Positions 26,281 to 33,825 of a stretch of 64,000 nt of DNA are shown one piece after another. Source of the stretch: Bacteroides cutis (GTDB lineage: Bacteria > Bacteroidota > Bacteroidia > Bacteroidales > Bacteroidaceae); NCBI RefSeq assembly GCF_900241005.1, contig NZ_OEST01000002.1, positions 310,001 through 374,000 on the forward strand, written 5' to 3'. The translations under genes were made by a program, and so were the position numbers. Positions within the stretch are counted from its first letter, which is position 1. The number at the start of each line of letters is the position of its first letter. The notes under the pieces are model-generated. The model ran no database searches and was not told the origin of the DNA. It saw nothing but the letters and a program-made list of their open reading frames with translations.

Positions 26281-27537
26281 TTATGAAAGCGTAGCTTTCA
26301 TAATTTCGATAGGATTATAATCATTCAAAGTAATCTGCAGAGAAGGTTGAAGTATCAGTCCTGCTATTTGGATACCTTCGATAAAGGCTTTTTTACTTTC
26401 CACCGACACGGAGTTGAAAACAACACATCCTCCGGGTTGCAATATACTTTTAATCCGCATCAACATTTCTTGCAGATGTCCGCCATGTCCGCCAATAAAG
26501 ACCGCATCGGGGTGGGGGAGCTGATCTATTTTTTTCTCCAAGAAATCCCCGATAATCGCCTTAATACCCGGTACCCCGAAACGACGGGTATTGGTATCCA
26601 TCAGTTTCTCGCCTTCGGGACGTATTTCAAATGCAATGACAGTGAGATGTGGAAACTGTAACCTTGCTTCTATGGAAACAGAACCGGTACAGAAACCGAT
26701 ATCCCACAAAACACGACGTCGGTTCAGTTCCAGTGCCTGCAACGTAAGCAAGCGGATCGGAGCTTTGGTAATCATACGGGTACGACCATCAAGATGCTCG
26801 AATTTTTCATCTGGGATACCGAACGGACGGGGATGAACCAAACCGAGGAATTGTGTTGGTTGATGTAAGGTAACTGCATCGGCTGGCATAGACTGGCTAC
26901 ATAATATTATACAGTTGGGATGTTCAAAAGTACATTGGGCGGCATCTTCGGGAGTTATACGGCGGATACACTCTTTCTCACCATTGCCGAGGTGTTCACC
27001 TACGTACATTATATAATAGTCATAACCATATTCCAACATACGTGCGGCAATAGTGGCAGGAGTATGTTTACGATCGGTGAGAATACCTATTTTAGGCACA
27101 CGTTCCATCAGTGCACGGTCAAATTCTTGCCATGGTCTACCCGTCAATGACACGGTTCGCATATCATCATAAGATAAAACCAGTCGATGAGCTAATATCT
27201 GTAAAGAGTTGAATGTGGGGTAAAGACGTATTTTTGCATTTGTGAATTCTCGCTTTACCGTATTTGCGAAACCGAAGAACAACGGATCGCCGGAAGCAAA
27301 TACAATAATCGTTTCACCGGTTTCGGTAAAAACTTTTTCATATTGACGAAACACATATTCCAAAGGTACGGTAATAGAAATCCATTCGTTATTTTCCGGC
27401 AGCAACTTTTTGACCTTCTCCTTGTGTCGCATGCCACCCGAGAAGATTTTTCCTTGCCGTATGCATGTTATTACTTCCGGCGGGAAAAAAGGTTCCGGAT
27501 TATCATCCATCCCTATAATTATAAACTTCTGCTCCAT
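26281..27537 (-). CDS. cbiET: CbiE-CbiT: C5,15-methyltransferase and decarboxylase
   Basis: The 418-residue protein joins CbiE (~1-215, tetrapyrrole methylase with GMDDNPEPFFP, FSGGMRHKEKV and FASGDPLFFGF) and CbiT (~235-418, class I SAM methyltransferase with DIGFCTGSVSIEA ~278 and FIGGHGGHLQEML). Together they methylate C5 and C15 and decarboxylate the acetate side chain at C12, as CobL does. It follows cbiH-cbiC by 25 bases. Both domains look complete. Confidence 0.94.
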   Translation of the reverse strand: MEQKFIIIGMDDNPEPFFPPEVITCIRQGKIFSGGMRHKEKVKKLLPENNEWISITVPLEYVFRQYEKVFTETGETIIVFASGDPLFFGFANTVKREFTNAKIRLYPTFNSLQILAHRLVLSYDDMRTVSLTGRPWQEFDRALMERVPKIGILTDRKHTPATIAARMLEYGYDYYIMYVGEHLGNGEKECIRRITPEDAAQCTFEHPNCIILCSQSMPADAVTLHQPTQFLGLVHPRPFGIPDEKFEHLDGRTRMITKAPIRLLTLQALELNRRRVLWDIGFCTGSVSIEARLQFPHLTVIAFEIRPEGEKLMDTNTRRFGVPGIKAIIGDFLEKKIDQLPHPDAVFIGGHGGHLQEMLMRIKSILQPGGCVVFNSVSVESKKAFIEGIQIAGLILQPSLQITLNDYNPIEIMKATLS

Positions 27538-27562
27538 TATACTCTTATTTTATAACAGGACT

Positions 27563-29029
27563 TCAGACATCCCTTCCCGGCTGTAACTGTTCCGCATCAT
27601 TATAGCAAAGTATGGCATTTACCAATGTTGCGGCAAGATTACTTCCCCCTTTACGCCCTTCCACTATGATTTTCGGTATTTCTTTAAATGGTTTTACCAT
27701 GTGTTTGGACTCCTGCACATGTACAAAGCCTACAGGTGCAGCTATTATTCCGACAGGATACGTTTTCTCTTTACGTATCAAATCACAGAGTTCCATTAAT
27801 GCTGTAGGTGCATTACCAAATACAAAAAGAGCATCAGGGTGTTCTTCTACCGCAAGGCGAATACCAGCCTGAGTACGTGTAATACCTTTCTCTGCAGCCA
27901 ATGATACCGTACGAGGATCACCGAGATAGCATTTTACCTCTACACCGAGTCGCTCTAAAGCCCCCTTACGGATACCACTGGCAGCCATTGTCACATCAGT
28001 GATAATTGTACGGATACGACCTTCGGCAATACCCTGATAAAGGGAAGCTACGGCACCGGTATCCGTGTGAAGTAAGTTCTCCATTTCGAAATCGGCTGTG
28101 GTATGTATAGCATGCAAAAGCGCCCATTTATGGTCAAGAGGAATATTTTTATTCTTTAATTCTTTTTCGATGGTACGGAAACTACGTATCATGATGTCCT
28201 GGCCTTTATTGGCCTGAAGATGATGTTTTGCTCCCTGAAGATGATGTTTAGGTTTCTGAAGATCATCTTTAGCGTTTTGCCCCCTATCTTTATAATATCC
28301 TCGTGGTGTAATTAGCATCCCATTCCATTCGTATGACTGTGAGTTACCTATAAGTACCACTGTAAACATATCAATATCTTCGGGGTTGAAAGCTTCCAGA
28401 GTCGTGATGTGTACTTCCTGTTCTGGTCGTCCCGCTTGGCGTACATAGCCTACCGGAGTTTGAGGAGAACGACCTTCTTGTAGGAATAATTCTTTCAGGC
28501 GATATAGTTGCCAGTAACGGCCTTCGCTTTTGGGATTATATACGGCAGTTACAAAATCGGCTGTCGCAGCAGCGATAATTCTTCTCTCTATACATTCCCA
28601 GGGAGTCATCAAGTCGGAAAGTGAAATAACACAGAAGTCGTGACCGACCGGCGCCCCTAATAGAGCGGCTGCCTTCTGAAAAGCACTGATACCCGGCAAA
28701 GAAACTATATCCACAGCACTGCTGCGTTCCCGTTTCATTTCATAAATAAGCGGCGTCATACCGTAAATTCCCGCATCACCGGAACTGATGACACATACCG
28801 TTTTTCCTTGCTCTGCCAGTTCAAAGGCTTGCTCTGCACGGACACGTTCCCGCTTCATACCGGTATCCACACATTCGGTTTCAGGGCGGAGATAAGGAGT
28901 TACAAACCGGAAATAATATTTATATCCTACCACTACGTCCGCTTCTTGCAAAGCCGTAAGCACGGCAGGTGTAATATCTTCTTTATTGCCCGGGCCAAGT
29001 CCGGCAACAATTATTTTAGGTTGCTTCAT
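27563..29029 (-). CDS. cbiHC: Bifunctional CbiH-CbiC: C17-methyltransferase / precorrin-8X methylmutase
   Basis: The 488-residue fusion starts with CbiH/CobJ (~1-245; VAGLGPGNKEDITPA, SSGDAGIYGMTPLI, VYNPKSEGRYWQL), which methylates C17 and contracts the ring. CbiC/CobH follows at ~278-488 (catalytic histidine in AIHTTADFE ~304, DVTMAASGI, GNAPTALMEL), moving the C11 methyl to C12 to yield (cobalt-)cobyrinic acid at the end of the ring phase. Between them is a linker with three copies of a heptad (see 28214-28276). It is the first of four bifunctional corrin genes read leftward, with a possible promoter at 29049-29056. Confidence 0.94.
   Translation of the reverse strand: MKQPKIIVAGLGPGNKEDITPAVLTALQEADVVVGYKYYFRFVTPYLRPETECVDTGMKRERVRAEQAFELAEQGKTVCVISSGDAGIYGMTPLIYEMKRERSSAVDIVSLPGISAFQKAAALLGAPVGHDFCVISLSDLMTPWECIERRIIAAATADFVTAVYNPKSEGRYWQLYRLKELFLQEGRSPQTPVGYVRQAGRPEQEVHITTLEAFNPEDIDMFTVVLIGNSQSYEWNGMLITPRGYYKDRGQNAKDDLQKPKHHLQGAKHHLQANKGQDIMIRSFRTIEKELKNKNIPLDHKWALLHAIHTTADFEMENLLHTDTGAVASLYQGIAEGRIRTIITDVTMAASGIRKGALERLGVEVKCYLGDPRTVSLAAEKGITRTQAGIRLAVEEHPDALFVFGNAPTALMELCDLIRKEKTYPVGIIAAPVGFVHVQESKHMVKPFKEIPKIIVEGRKGGSNLAATLVNAILCYNDAEQLQPGRDV
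28214..28276 (-). repeat. Three in-frame 21-base repeats in the CbiH-CbiC linker
   Basis: CTGAAGAT..T units begin at 28214, 28235 and 28256. They encode three heptads of the form (D/H)(D/H)LQxxK between the two enzyme domains. The period keeps frame, so copy number could vary without disrupting the protein. Confidence 0.8.
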
Positions 29030-29048
29030 ATATCATTATATTGGTATG

Positions 29049-29056
29049 CAAATATA
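29049..29056 (-). promoter_or_regulatory. Possible -7 box upstream of cbiH-cbiC
   Basis: Plus-strand CAAATATA reads TATATTTG on the minus strand (TAnnTTTG). It lies 20 bases before the start codon; no -33 element at the usual distance is seen, so this is a weak call. Confidence 0.4.
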
Positions 29057-29252
29057 CGTTCTATTTGGCATATTCTTCACATGAAAACAAAACTTTCCAC
29101 AGAATGGAAGTAAGTTTGAGAAACGGCTATTTTCCTTTATAACGTTTTTTCTTCCGCAGATAATGGATACTTAATACTAACCCTGTCATGGATACAGTAT
29201 TTCTACTATTATGCTCCATATACAGTAATATCGAAGTGTATCGATAGCAGAA

Positions 29253-29290
29253 CCGCCTTCTCGCCAATATGAAGTCTAGCGAGAAGGCGG
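29253..29290. repeat. Perfect 12-bp GC-rich inverted repeat in a gene-free stretch
   Basis: The stem 29253-29264 pairs exactly with 29279-29290 around a 14-base loop. It has no adjacent T-run on either strand. It lies in the gene-free 29030-29360 stretch between the DUF4374 gene and cbiH-cbiC. It might be an attenuator, an RNA-processing or stability hairpin, or part of a dispersed repeat. Confidence 0.65.
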
Positions 29291-29299
29291 CTGTTATAA

Positions 29300-29340
29300 A
29301 ACTTCCTCTTTCACCATACAAACTGTAAAAAGAGAAAGTT
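29300..29340 (-). terminator. Possible terminator after the DUF4374 gene
   Basis: A 12-base inverted repeat with one mismatch (29300-29311 with 29329-29340) lies just downstream of the DUF4374 stop on the minus strand, followed by a short TTTTAT. Termination would be partial at best, and the main hairpin follows 10 bases on. Confidence 0.45.
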
Positions 29341-29360
29341 GTAAGAACATCAAAAGGAAA

Positions 29361-30638
29361 TTATTGTTCATCTTCCAAGACACGGATCTGTTCAAAATAG
29401 TAACCTTCTGCAATTTCCCTGCCTTTAGTTACAGTACCGGTTGCAATATCGTAGATATAAATACAGGGATTACTGTCTTTCGGATTGACACCAATATAGG
29501 CTTTACCACCAGCTATGGCAGTACGTTGGGAGAAACGTCCGCTACTGTATGGCAGATCAGTTCCGTTATAACTGAGACGTGTATATGATTTATTTGTCAG
29601 GTCTATGATAGCATAATAATGGCTATAGCTGTCTATACTGGTACCAAGTTCATCTTCACGGGCATAAGCAAGTACTTTATTATTACCTAAATATTCAATG
29701 GAAAGCAATTTGCCATCAGTCTTGAAACCATCGTAGTCGGGATCAAAATCTTTCTCTCCAGCTTTTATTTTTAACAGGTGAGATCTTTCCACTTTATCTG
29801 CATCATTTGACAGACTGGCGAGATAGAGGTTGCCACTTTCGTCAAAAGCTACACATTTCTGTAACAATTCCCCATAAGCACTACCTACCATTTCGTCTAT
29901 TTTGGTAGTTTGCATATTACTTTCCACAGCCATTGTGGAAGCATTGATTACAGCAGTAAACACTTTTGATGCAGTAGAGTTTAAAGCGCCTTTTTTAGCT
30001 TTTCCGTAATAGAAGTAGATCAGCTTGTTATCTTTCTCGCGATAGGTCAAAATTCCGCTGGTCGTAAACGACGCTGAGCCTGTTGGCACTTGAATATCCA
30101 ATGTACCTTCTTTAAGGATTTCCATGCTGGAAGCATCGAGCAGGGTATAAATAATCTCTGTACCATCTCCATTGGCAGCCATAATGATCAATTTATTATC
30201 CGGCATCCAAGCGTGGGTGTATTTACGAGGAGAATATGTGTTACCATTATTCTTGAATTTCTGTTCTTGAATAATATTAATTTGATTATCTGATAAAGTG
30301 TATTTACCGAAACGGTCACCGCTTACAGGCACTTGATAATAATATGCACCTTTAATTATGTTTTCCAGTGTCAGTTTGGAGTTTACTTCCGTACCTTCGC
30401 CCACAAAGTCTATGATTGGTTGATCTGCTTCCAAAGAAGATACACTTCTGACTAAAGTCTTTACATCACGTCCCATGCCGCCGTGTTTGTCCACGGCAAT
30501 CCAAATATCAAAATGATAACTGTTTTCCGACGGATCAGGATCAGGAATAGGTGCCGGATTTTCATCATCCGAACAAGCACTGAATGTAATGGTCATCATC
30601 ATGACTAACATGCCGACTAAAAATCTCAAATCTTTCAT
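29361..30638 (-). CDS. DUF4374 surface lipoprotein paired with the TonB receptor
   Basis: The 425-residue protein has an SPII signal with lipobox FSAC (Cys22) followed by SDDEN, an acidic tract resembling the Bacteroides signal for surface display. The rest matches DUF4374, with repeated short blade-like strands suggesting a beta-propeller (FDIWIAVDKHGGMGRDV, KYTHAWMPDNKLIIMA, GRFSQRTAIAGGKAYIG). DUF4374 proteins accompany TonB receptors and can bind the cargo; XusB, which I recall as a member, acts in siderophore use. Here it follows the receptor by 24 bases under a cobalamin riboswitch, so corrinoid capture, as done by BtuG, is the likely role. That is inference. Confidence 0.83.
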   Translation of the reverse strand: MKDLRFLVGMLVMMMTITFSACSDDENPAPIPDPDPSENSYHFDIWIAVDKHGGMGRDVKTLVRSVSSLEADQPIIDFVGEGTEVNSKLTLENIIKGAYYYQVPVSGDRFGKYTLSDNQINIIQEQKFKNNGNTYSPRKYTHAWMPDNKLIIMAANGDGTEIIYTLLDASSMEILKEGTLDIQVPTGSASFTTSGILTYREKDNKLIYFYYGKAKKGALNSTASKVFTAVINASTMAVESNMQTTKIDEMVGSAYGELLQKCVAFDESGNLYLASLSNDADKVERSHLLKIKAGEKDFDPDYDGFKTDGKLLSIEYLGNNKVLAYAREDELGTSIDSYSHYYAIIDLTNKSYTRLSYNGTDLPYSSGRFSQRTAIAGGKAYIGVNPKDSNPCIYIYDIATGTVTKGREIAEGYYFEQIRVLEDEQ

Positions 30639-30662
30639 TTTTAATTATTATTATGTGATAAA

Positions 30663-33026
30663 TTAATGAATAAAAAGTCTGAATTTAGCAAAGAGTGTCC
30701 GACCGGGCTTTTGCAATTTATAATTATCGTATAGCGTCTTGTTTAGGAAGTTAGTACATTCCACAGAAATATTATATTTATCTTGTTTCCATGAGTAGGT
30801 TAAAGCGGCATTACAAATGTGCTGTGCCGGGATACGTGCTTTACTTTCTATGGCACCATAGGTTTCCCACGAAAGGTAGAACCAATGTACCCATTGATAA
30901 CTACATCCCATACGGAATTTACTTTGGGGAAGTAGCAGATTGTGAAAAGTATAATTTATTTCTGTATTACTAAAGAACCAAGGGCGATTGGGTATACGGT
31001 TATTATAAGTAGCAGAGGGTTTTCCATCTGTTTTATATTTTTTCTGATCTCGTGCATCCTGATAACTGATGTTTCCGGAAAGTTGTAACCTATTCTGCCA
31101 GTTATACTGTATTTCTCCTTCTATTCCTTTGATGTGTACAGCCGGAACATTATCATATTGCATGGTTCCATCTTCCTTAGGTGATACGACAGCTTGGATA
31201 TAATCGTCTACGGAACGAATAAAACCATTGGCTTCATAATAAATGGTATGTCCATCGACTGGATGCCAAGTTCCAAAAATACCTAAATTGATATTATCAC
31301 TACTCTCGGGTTTTAAGGTTACGTTGGCATATATAGTAGTTCCATTACCCAGTAATTCACGGGCAATAGGTAAACGGACGCTATGTTCATAAGAAAATTT
31401 AATAGAAAAAGGATCTAATATGGAAAAACGTGAACCTATTCCATATCCCCAATAATTTTTGGTTTGTGAACCTTTTACAATATCAGAGCCTGTGATGCTA
31501 GGTAAATCATTTTGTCTAATGTTCAAGTGATTGACGTAGTCCTTTATGAAGAATATATTCTCCATTTTTTCATTAAAGAAAGATTGACTGTATGATAAGC
31601 CTAATACATGTTTGGATAATACGTCATTAGTAGATTCGAAATCGGCATCAATTTCATCATATCTGTTGTTTCCCGTACGATTTAACAAATAATTAAGATT
31701 AAGACTGTGATGGTCATTTAAATGATAGTCCAAATTGGTACGTACAATGGTTAGTGGACGTTTGTAATGGCGCATCAGTCGCCCCCGTCCCATAATTTCA
31801 CTTCGTGAACTTTGAATATAATCACCATTCCAGTCATATTGTCGATATGCGGTATCTACCGTTAACGAATGATCCCAAGTCTGTGAAAAAAGTGCATTCA
31901 ATTGTAAGTTTTTTATTATGAAATCATCTTTTCGATAACGTGCAGACATATTCCAAGCATTCGTATTCCGTTCCGCCATACCATAAACTTTGCTCTGAAC
32001 AGACCCCGTTTGTAATTCTTTATTAACTTTGGAATATGAACCGGATATGAAGAAAGCATCCGCCCATGATTTATTGGTAAAGCCAACTTCTATTTGTCCC
32101 AACAATGAGAAATAATCGTCATGAAAGCGTTTGCGATCCACTAATACATATTTACGGCTGTCTTCATCCCATACTTCAACATCTTTCATCGTATAGTCGT
32201 TCTTGGAATAATTCACTCCGAAGGTCGGTTTGATAATCAACCCAGTCTTGGACTCTATAAATTGTGCGTTCAAGTCTGCCTTATGTGTATGAAATGAACC
32301 AATGCCATAGGATAAGTCCAAATAGTTTTTCTTTTCCTGTTTGGTGATGATATTGATAGCTCCTCCTAGTGCATCTGTACCTAGGTTAGCCGGTACTACA
32401 CCTTTGTATATTTCAATTCGGTCTATAATATTTACCGGCAGGTTTGACAATGAAACACCGCTTCCTTTCGTATCAAGTGGAATTCCATCCAAAAAATAAC
32501 GTACAGAATTACCGGACATCCCGTTAATGGACATGTCGAAATCGGAACCGACTCCACCTTCTTCTCTTACCTTGACACCTGTTGTCCGGTTCACTAAATC
32601 ATTAAGGTTATTCAGAGAATTAATGATTGGTTTTATATCGAGGGCATTGACAGCAAAAGCTCCTTCTTTTACTTTCTGTGTCCGGCTCTTTCCATATACC
32701 TCAACAGAGTTGAGCACAACAGAATTCTCTTCTAATATAAAATTCACTTTTTTATCTTGTTGGAGATTGAGGGTACGTTTCGATGTCTGGTAACCGATAA
32801 AAGATACAACAAGAGTATATTTGCCTGGTGTAACGGGTAGCGAATATCGGCCATTATCATCCGTATATGTTCCAATAGTAGTGTTTTCAACAGCAATTGT
32901 TACTTGTGGAAGAGGAATGCCGTGCCTGTCGGTAACTGTTCCTGATAAAACTACTTTATTTTGAGCCATTGTTGCCACTTGGCACATGCAGGTTATGCAA
33001 AACAAAATGTATGTGAAGAATTTCAT
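30663..33026 (-). CDS. btuB: TonB-dependent outer-membrane receptor, BtuB-like
   Basis: The 787-residue receptor has a signal peptide (~1-21), a carboxypeptidase-D-like regulatory domain (~25-110, LSGTVTDRHGIPLPQVTI), a plug (~120-235, with YFLDGIPLDTKGSG and GTDALGGAINIITK) and a 22-strand barrel ending in LFAKFRLFIH. It imports a ligand across the outer membrane using TonB energy. The cobalamin riboswitch at 33180-33345 lies directly upstream on the same strand, making cobalamin or another corrinoid the probable ligand. A long leader separates riboswitch and start codon by about 150 bases. Confidence 0.9.
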   Translation of the reverse strand: MKFFTYILFCITCMCQVATMAQNKVVLSGTVTDRHGIPLPQVTIAVENTTIGTYTDDNGRYSLPVTPGKYTLVVSFIGYQTSKRTLNLQQDKKVNFILEENSVVLNSVEVYGKSRTQKVKEGAFAVNALDIKPIINSLNNLNDLVNRTTGVKVREEGGVGSDFDMSINGMSGNSVRYFLDGIPLDTKGSGVSLSNLPVNIIDRIEIYKGVVPANLGTDALGGAINIITKQEKKNYLDLSYGIGSFHTHKADLNAQFIESKTGLIIKPTFGVNYSKNDYTMKDVEVWDEDSRKYVLVDRKRFHDDYFSLLGQIEVGFTNKSWADAFFISGSYSKVNKELQTGSVQSKVYGMAERNTNAWNMSARYRKDDFIIKNLQLNALFSQTWDHSLTVDTAYRQYDWNGDYIQSSRSEIMGRGRLMRHYKRPLTIVRTNLDYHLNDHHSLNLNYLLNRTGNNRYDEIDADFESTNDVLSKHVLGLSYSQSFFNEKMENIFFIKDYVNHLNIRQNDLPSITGSDIVKGSQTKNYWGYGIGSRFSILDPFSIKFSYEHSVRLPIARELLGNGTTIYANVTLKPESSDNINLGIFGTWHPVDGHTIYYEANGFIRSVDDYIQAVVSPKEDGTMQYDNVPAVHIKGIEGEIQYNWQNRLQLSGNISYQDARDQKKYKTDGKPSATYNNRIPNRPWFFSNTEINYTFHNLLLPQSKFRMGCSYQWVHWFYLSWETYGAIESKARIPAQHICNAALTYSWKQDKYNISVECTNFLNKTLYDNYKLQKPGRTLFAKFRLFIH

Positions 33027-33179
33027 TTCAAGTCGTTAGTTTATACATAATATTCATTGACTTGCTTCCGAAAAGAAAAGAGTATAGACAAAGAGAAATG
33101 ATTTCTTTATGAATGATAAAGAATTACCAGACTCATTGTTTTACTGCTTTATTCCCCGAAAGCGTTAAAACTATGTTAT

Positions 33180-33345
33180 TTTTGGCAGGTCTTCTGACTT
33201 GTCCATCTTTGAAACGCCTTCCCATCTTGATTAGCAGACAGTGGCAAAGTATATTCAAAGAATTAAAAGGACTTACAGCAGCGGGTCTGTTCAGGACTTA
33301 CACCTGATTCCCTTTTCACCGTTCTTTTCGTGTTATTCAGAAAGG
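33180..33345 (-). ncRNA. Cobalamin riboswitch upstream of btuB-like gene
   Basis: On the minus strand the conserved core AAAAGGGAATCAGGTGTAA, then GACCCGCTGCTGTAAG, a GGGAAGGCG element and the 3' end AAGTCAGAAGACCTGCC occur in the order and spacing of the AdoCbl riboswitch. It lies between a consensus promoter (33366-33396) and the TonB receptor gene. Binding of corrinoid would lower receptor expression. A short hairpin (GCTTT...AAAGC near 33148-33166) downstream could be part of the expression platform. Confidence 0.93.
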
Positions 33346-33365
33346 AACGAAACCAAAAAGTGTTG

Positions 33366-33396
33366 CAAAGTTATTAAAAAACTATATCTGAGCAAA
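33366..33396 (-). promoter_or_regulatory. Consensus promoter of the btuB riboswitch transcript
   Basis: The minus strand carries TTTG (33393-33396), a 19-base gap and TAACTTTG (33366-33373), a full Bacteroides promoter. Transcription would start near 33360, right before the riboswitch. Confidence 0.75.
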
Positions 33397-33462
33397 AATA
33401 AGTTCTCTAAAATATTTTATCTTACAGAAAAAAGGTATTAATATTTTTTCTTCTTCTTTTCA

Positions 33463-33491
33463 TTGCATTGCAAATTTTCTTGTTATCTTTG
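33463..33491 (+). promoter_or_regulatory. Promoter of the nrdD riboswitch transcript
   Basis: TTG (33463-33465) is followed after 18 bases by TATCTTTG (33484-33491). The predicted start site near 33495 lies just before the riboswitch. It is divergent from the btuB promoter, with about 67 bases between the two -33 elements. Confidence 0.7.
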
Positions 33492-33499
33492 TCCTATGA

Positions 33500-33700
33500 A
33501 AATGGTTTCCAAATCATCTTAGCATGACGAGGAATTAAAAGGGAATCCTGTGAAAGTCAGGAACTATCCCCGTAGCTGTAAGCTTTGTCTCCCTTATGTG
33601 GAGGAATGTTGTAACCTATCTATAGCCACTGGTCATAAAAATAACCGGGAAGGCGTTGCAACAGAAGTCAGTCAGAAGACCTGCCATATTTTACTGATCA
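33500..33700 (+). ncRNA. Cobalamin riboswitch upstream of nrdDG
   Basis: The core TTAAAAGGGAATCCTGTGAAA at 33536-33556 region, the TCCCCGTAGCTGTAAG segment (33567-33582), a CCGGGAAGGCG element (33646-33656) and the 3' AGTCAGAAGACCTGCCA (33670-33686) follow AdoCbl riboswitch order. It lies about 125 bases before nrdD. A GCTTTTCGG-type hairpin around 33711-33729 follows. Cobalamin would repress the B12-independent anaerobic ribonucleotide reductase. Confidence 0.93.
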
Positions 33701-33825
33701 TTCATTCAATGCTTTCGGGTGAAAAGCTATAGAACGAGTCCGCTGAAGATTCATTTTATTACTTGTATTCTGCGCATTGTTGTTTGAATTTATCGTAAAT
33801 AATTTTTAAATCTTAAATTATAGAT

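Noticed and set aside
29127..29321. 64-residue minus-strand frame in the gap between the DUF4374 gene and cbiH-cbiC
   Set aside because: It spans the strong hairpin and has no protein-like composition, promoter or recognisable family.
29361..33026. TonB receptor and lipoprotein as a SusC/SusD polysaccharide pair
   Set aside because: The lipoprotein shows no SusD-type helical TPR fold, the receptor is shorter than SusC proteins, and the unit is headed by a cobalamin riboswitch.
33550..33732. 60-residue frame inside the nrdD leader
   Set aside because: It lies within the conserved riboswitch, whose base conservation explains the sequence.
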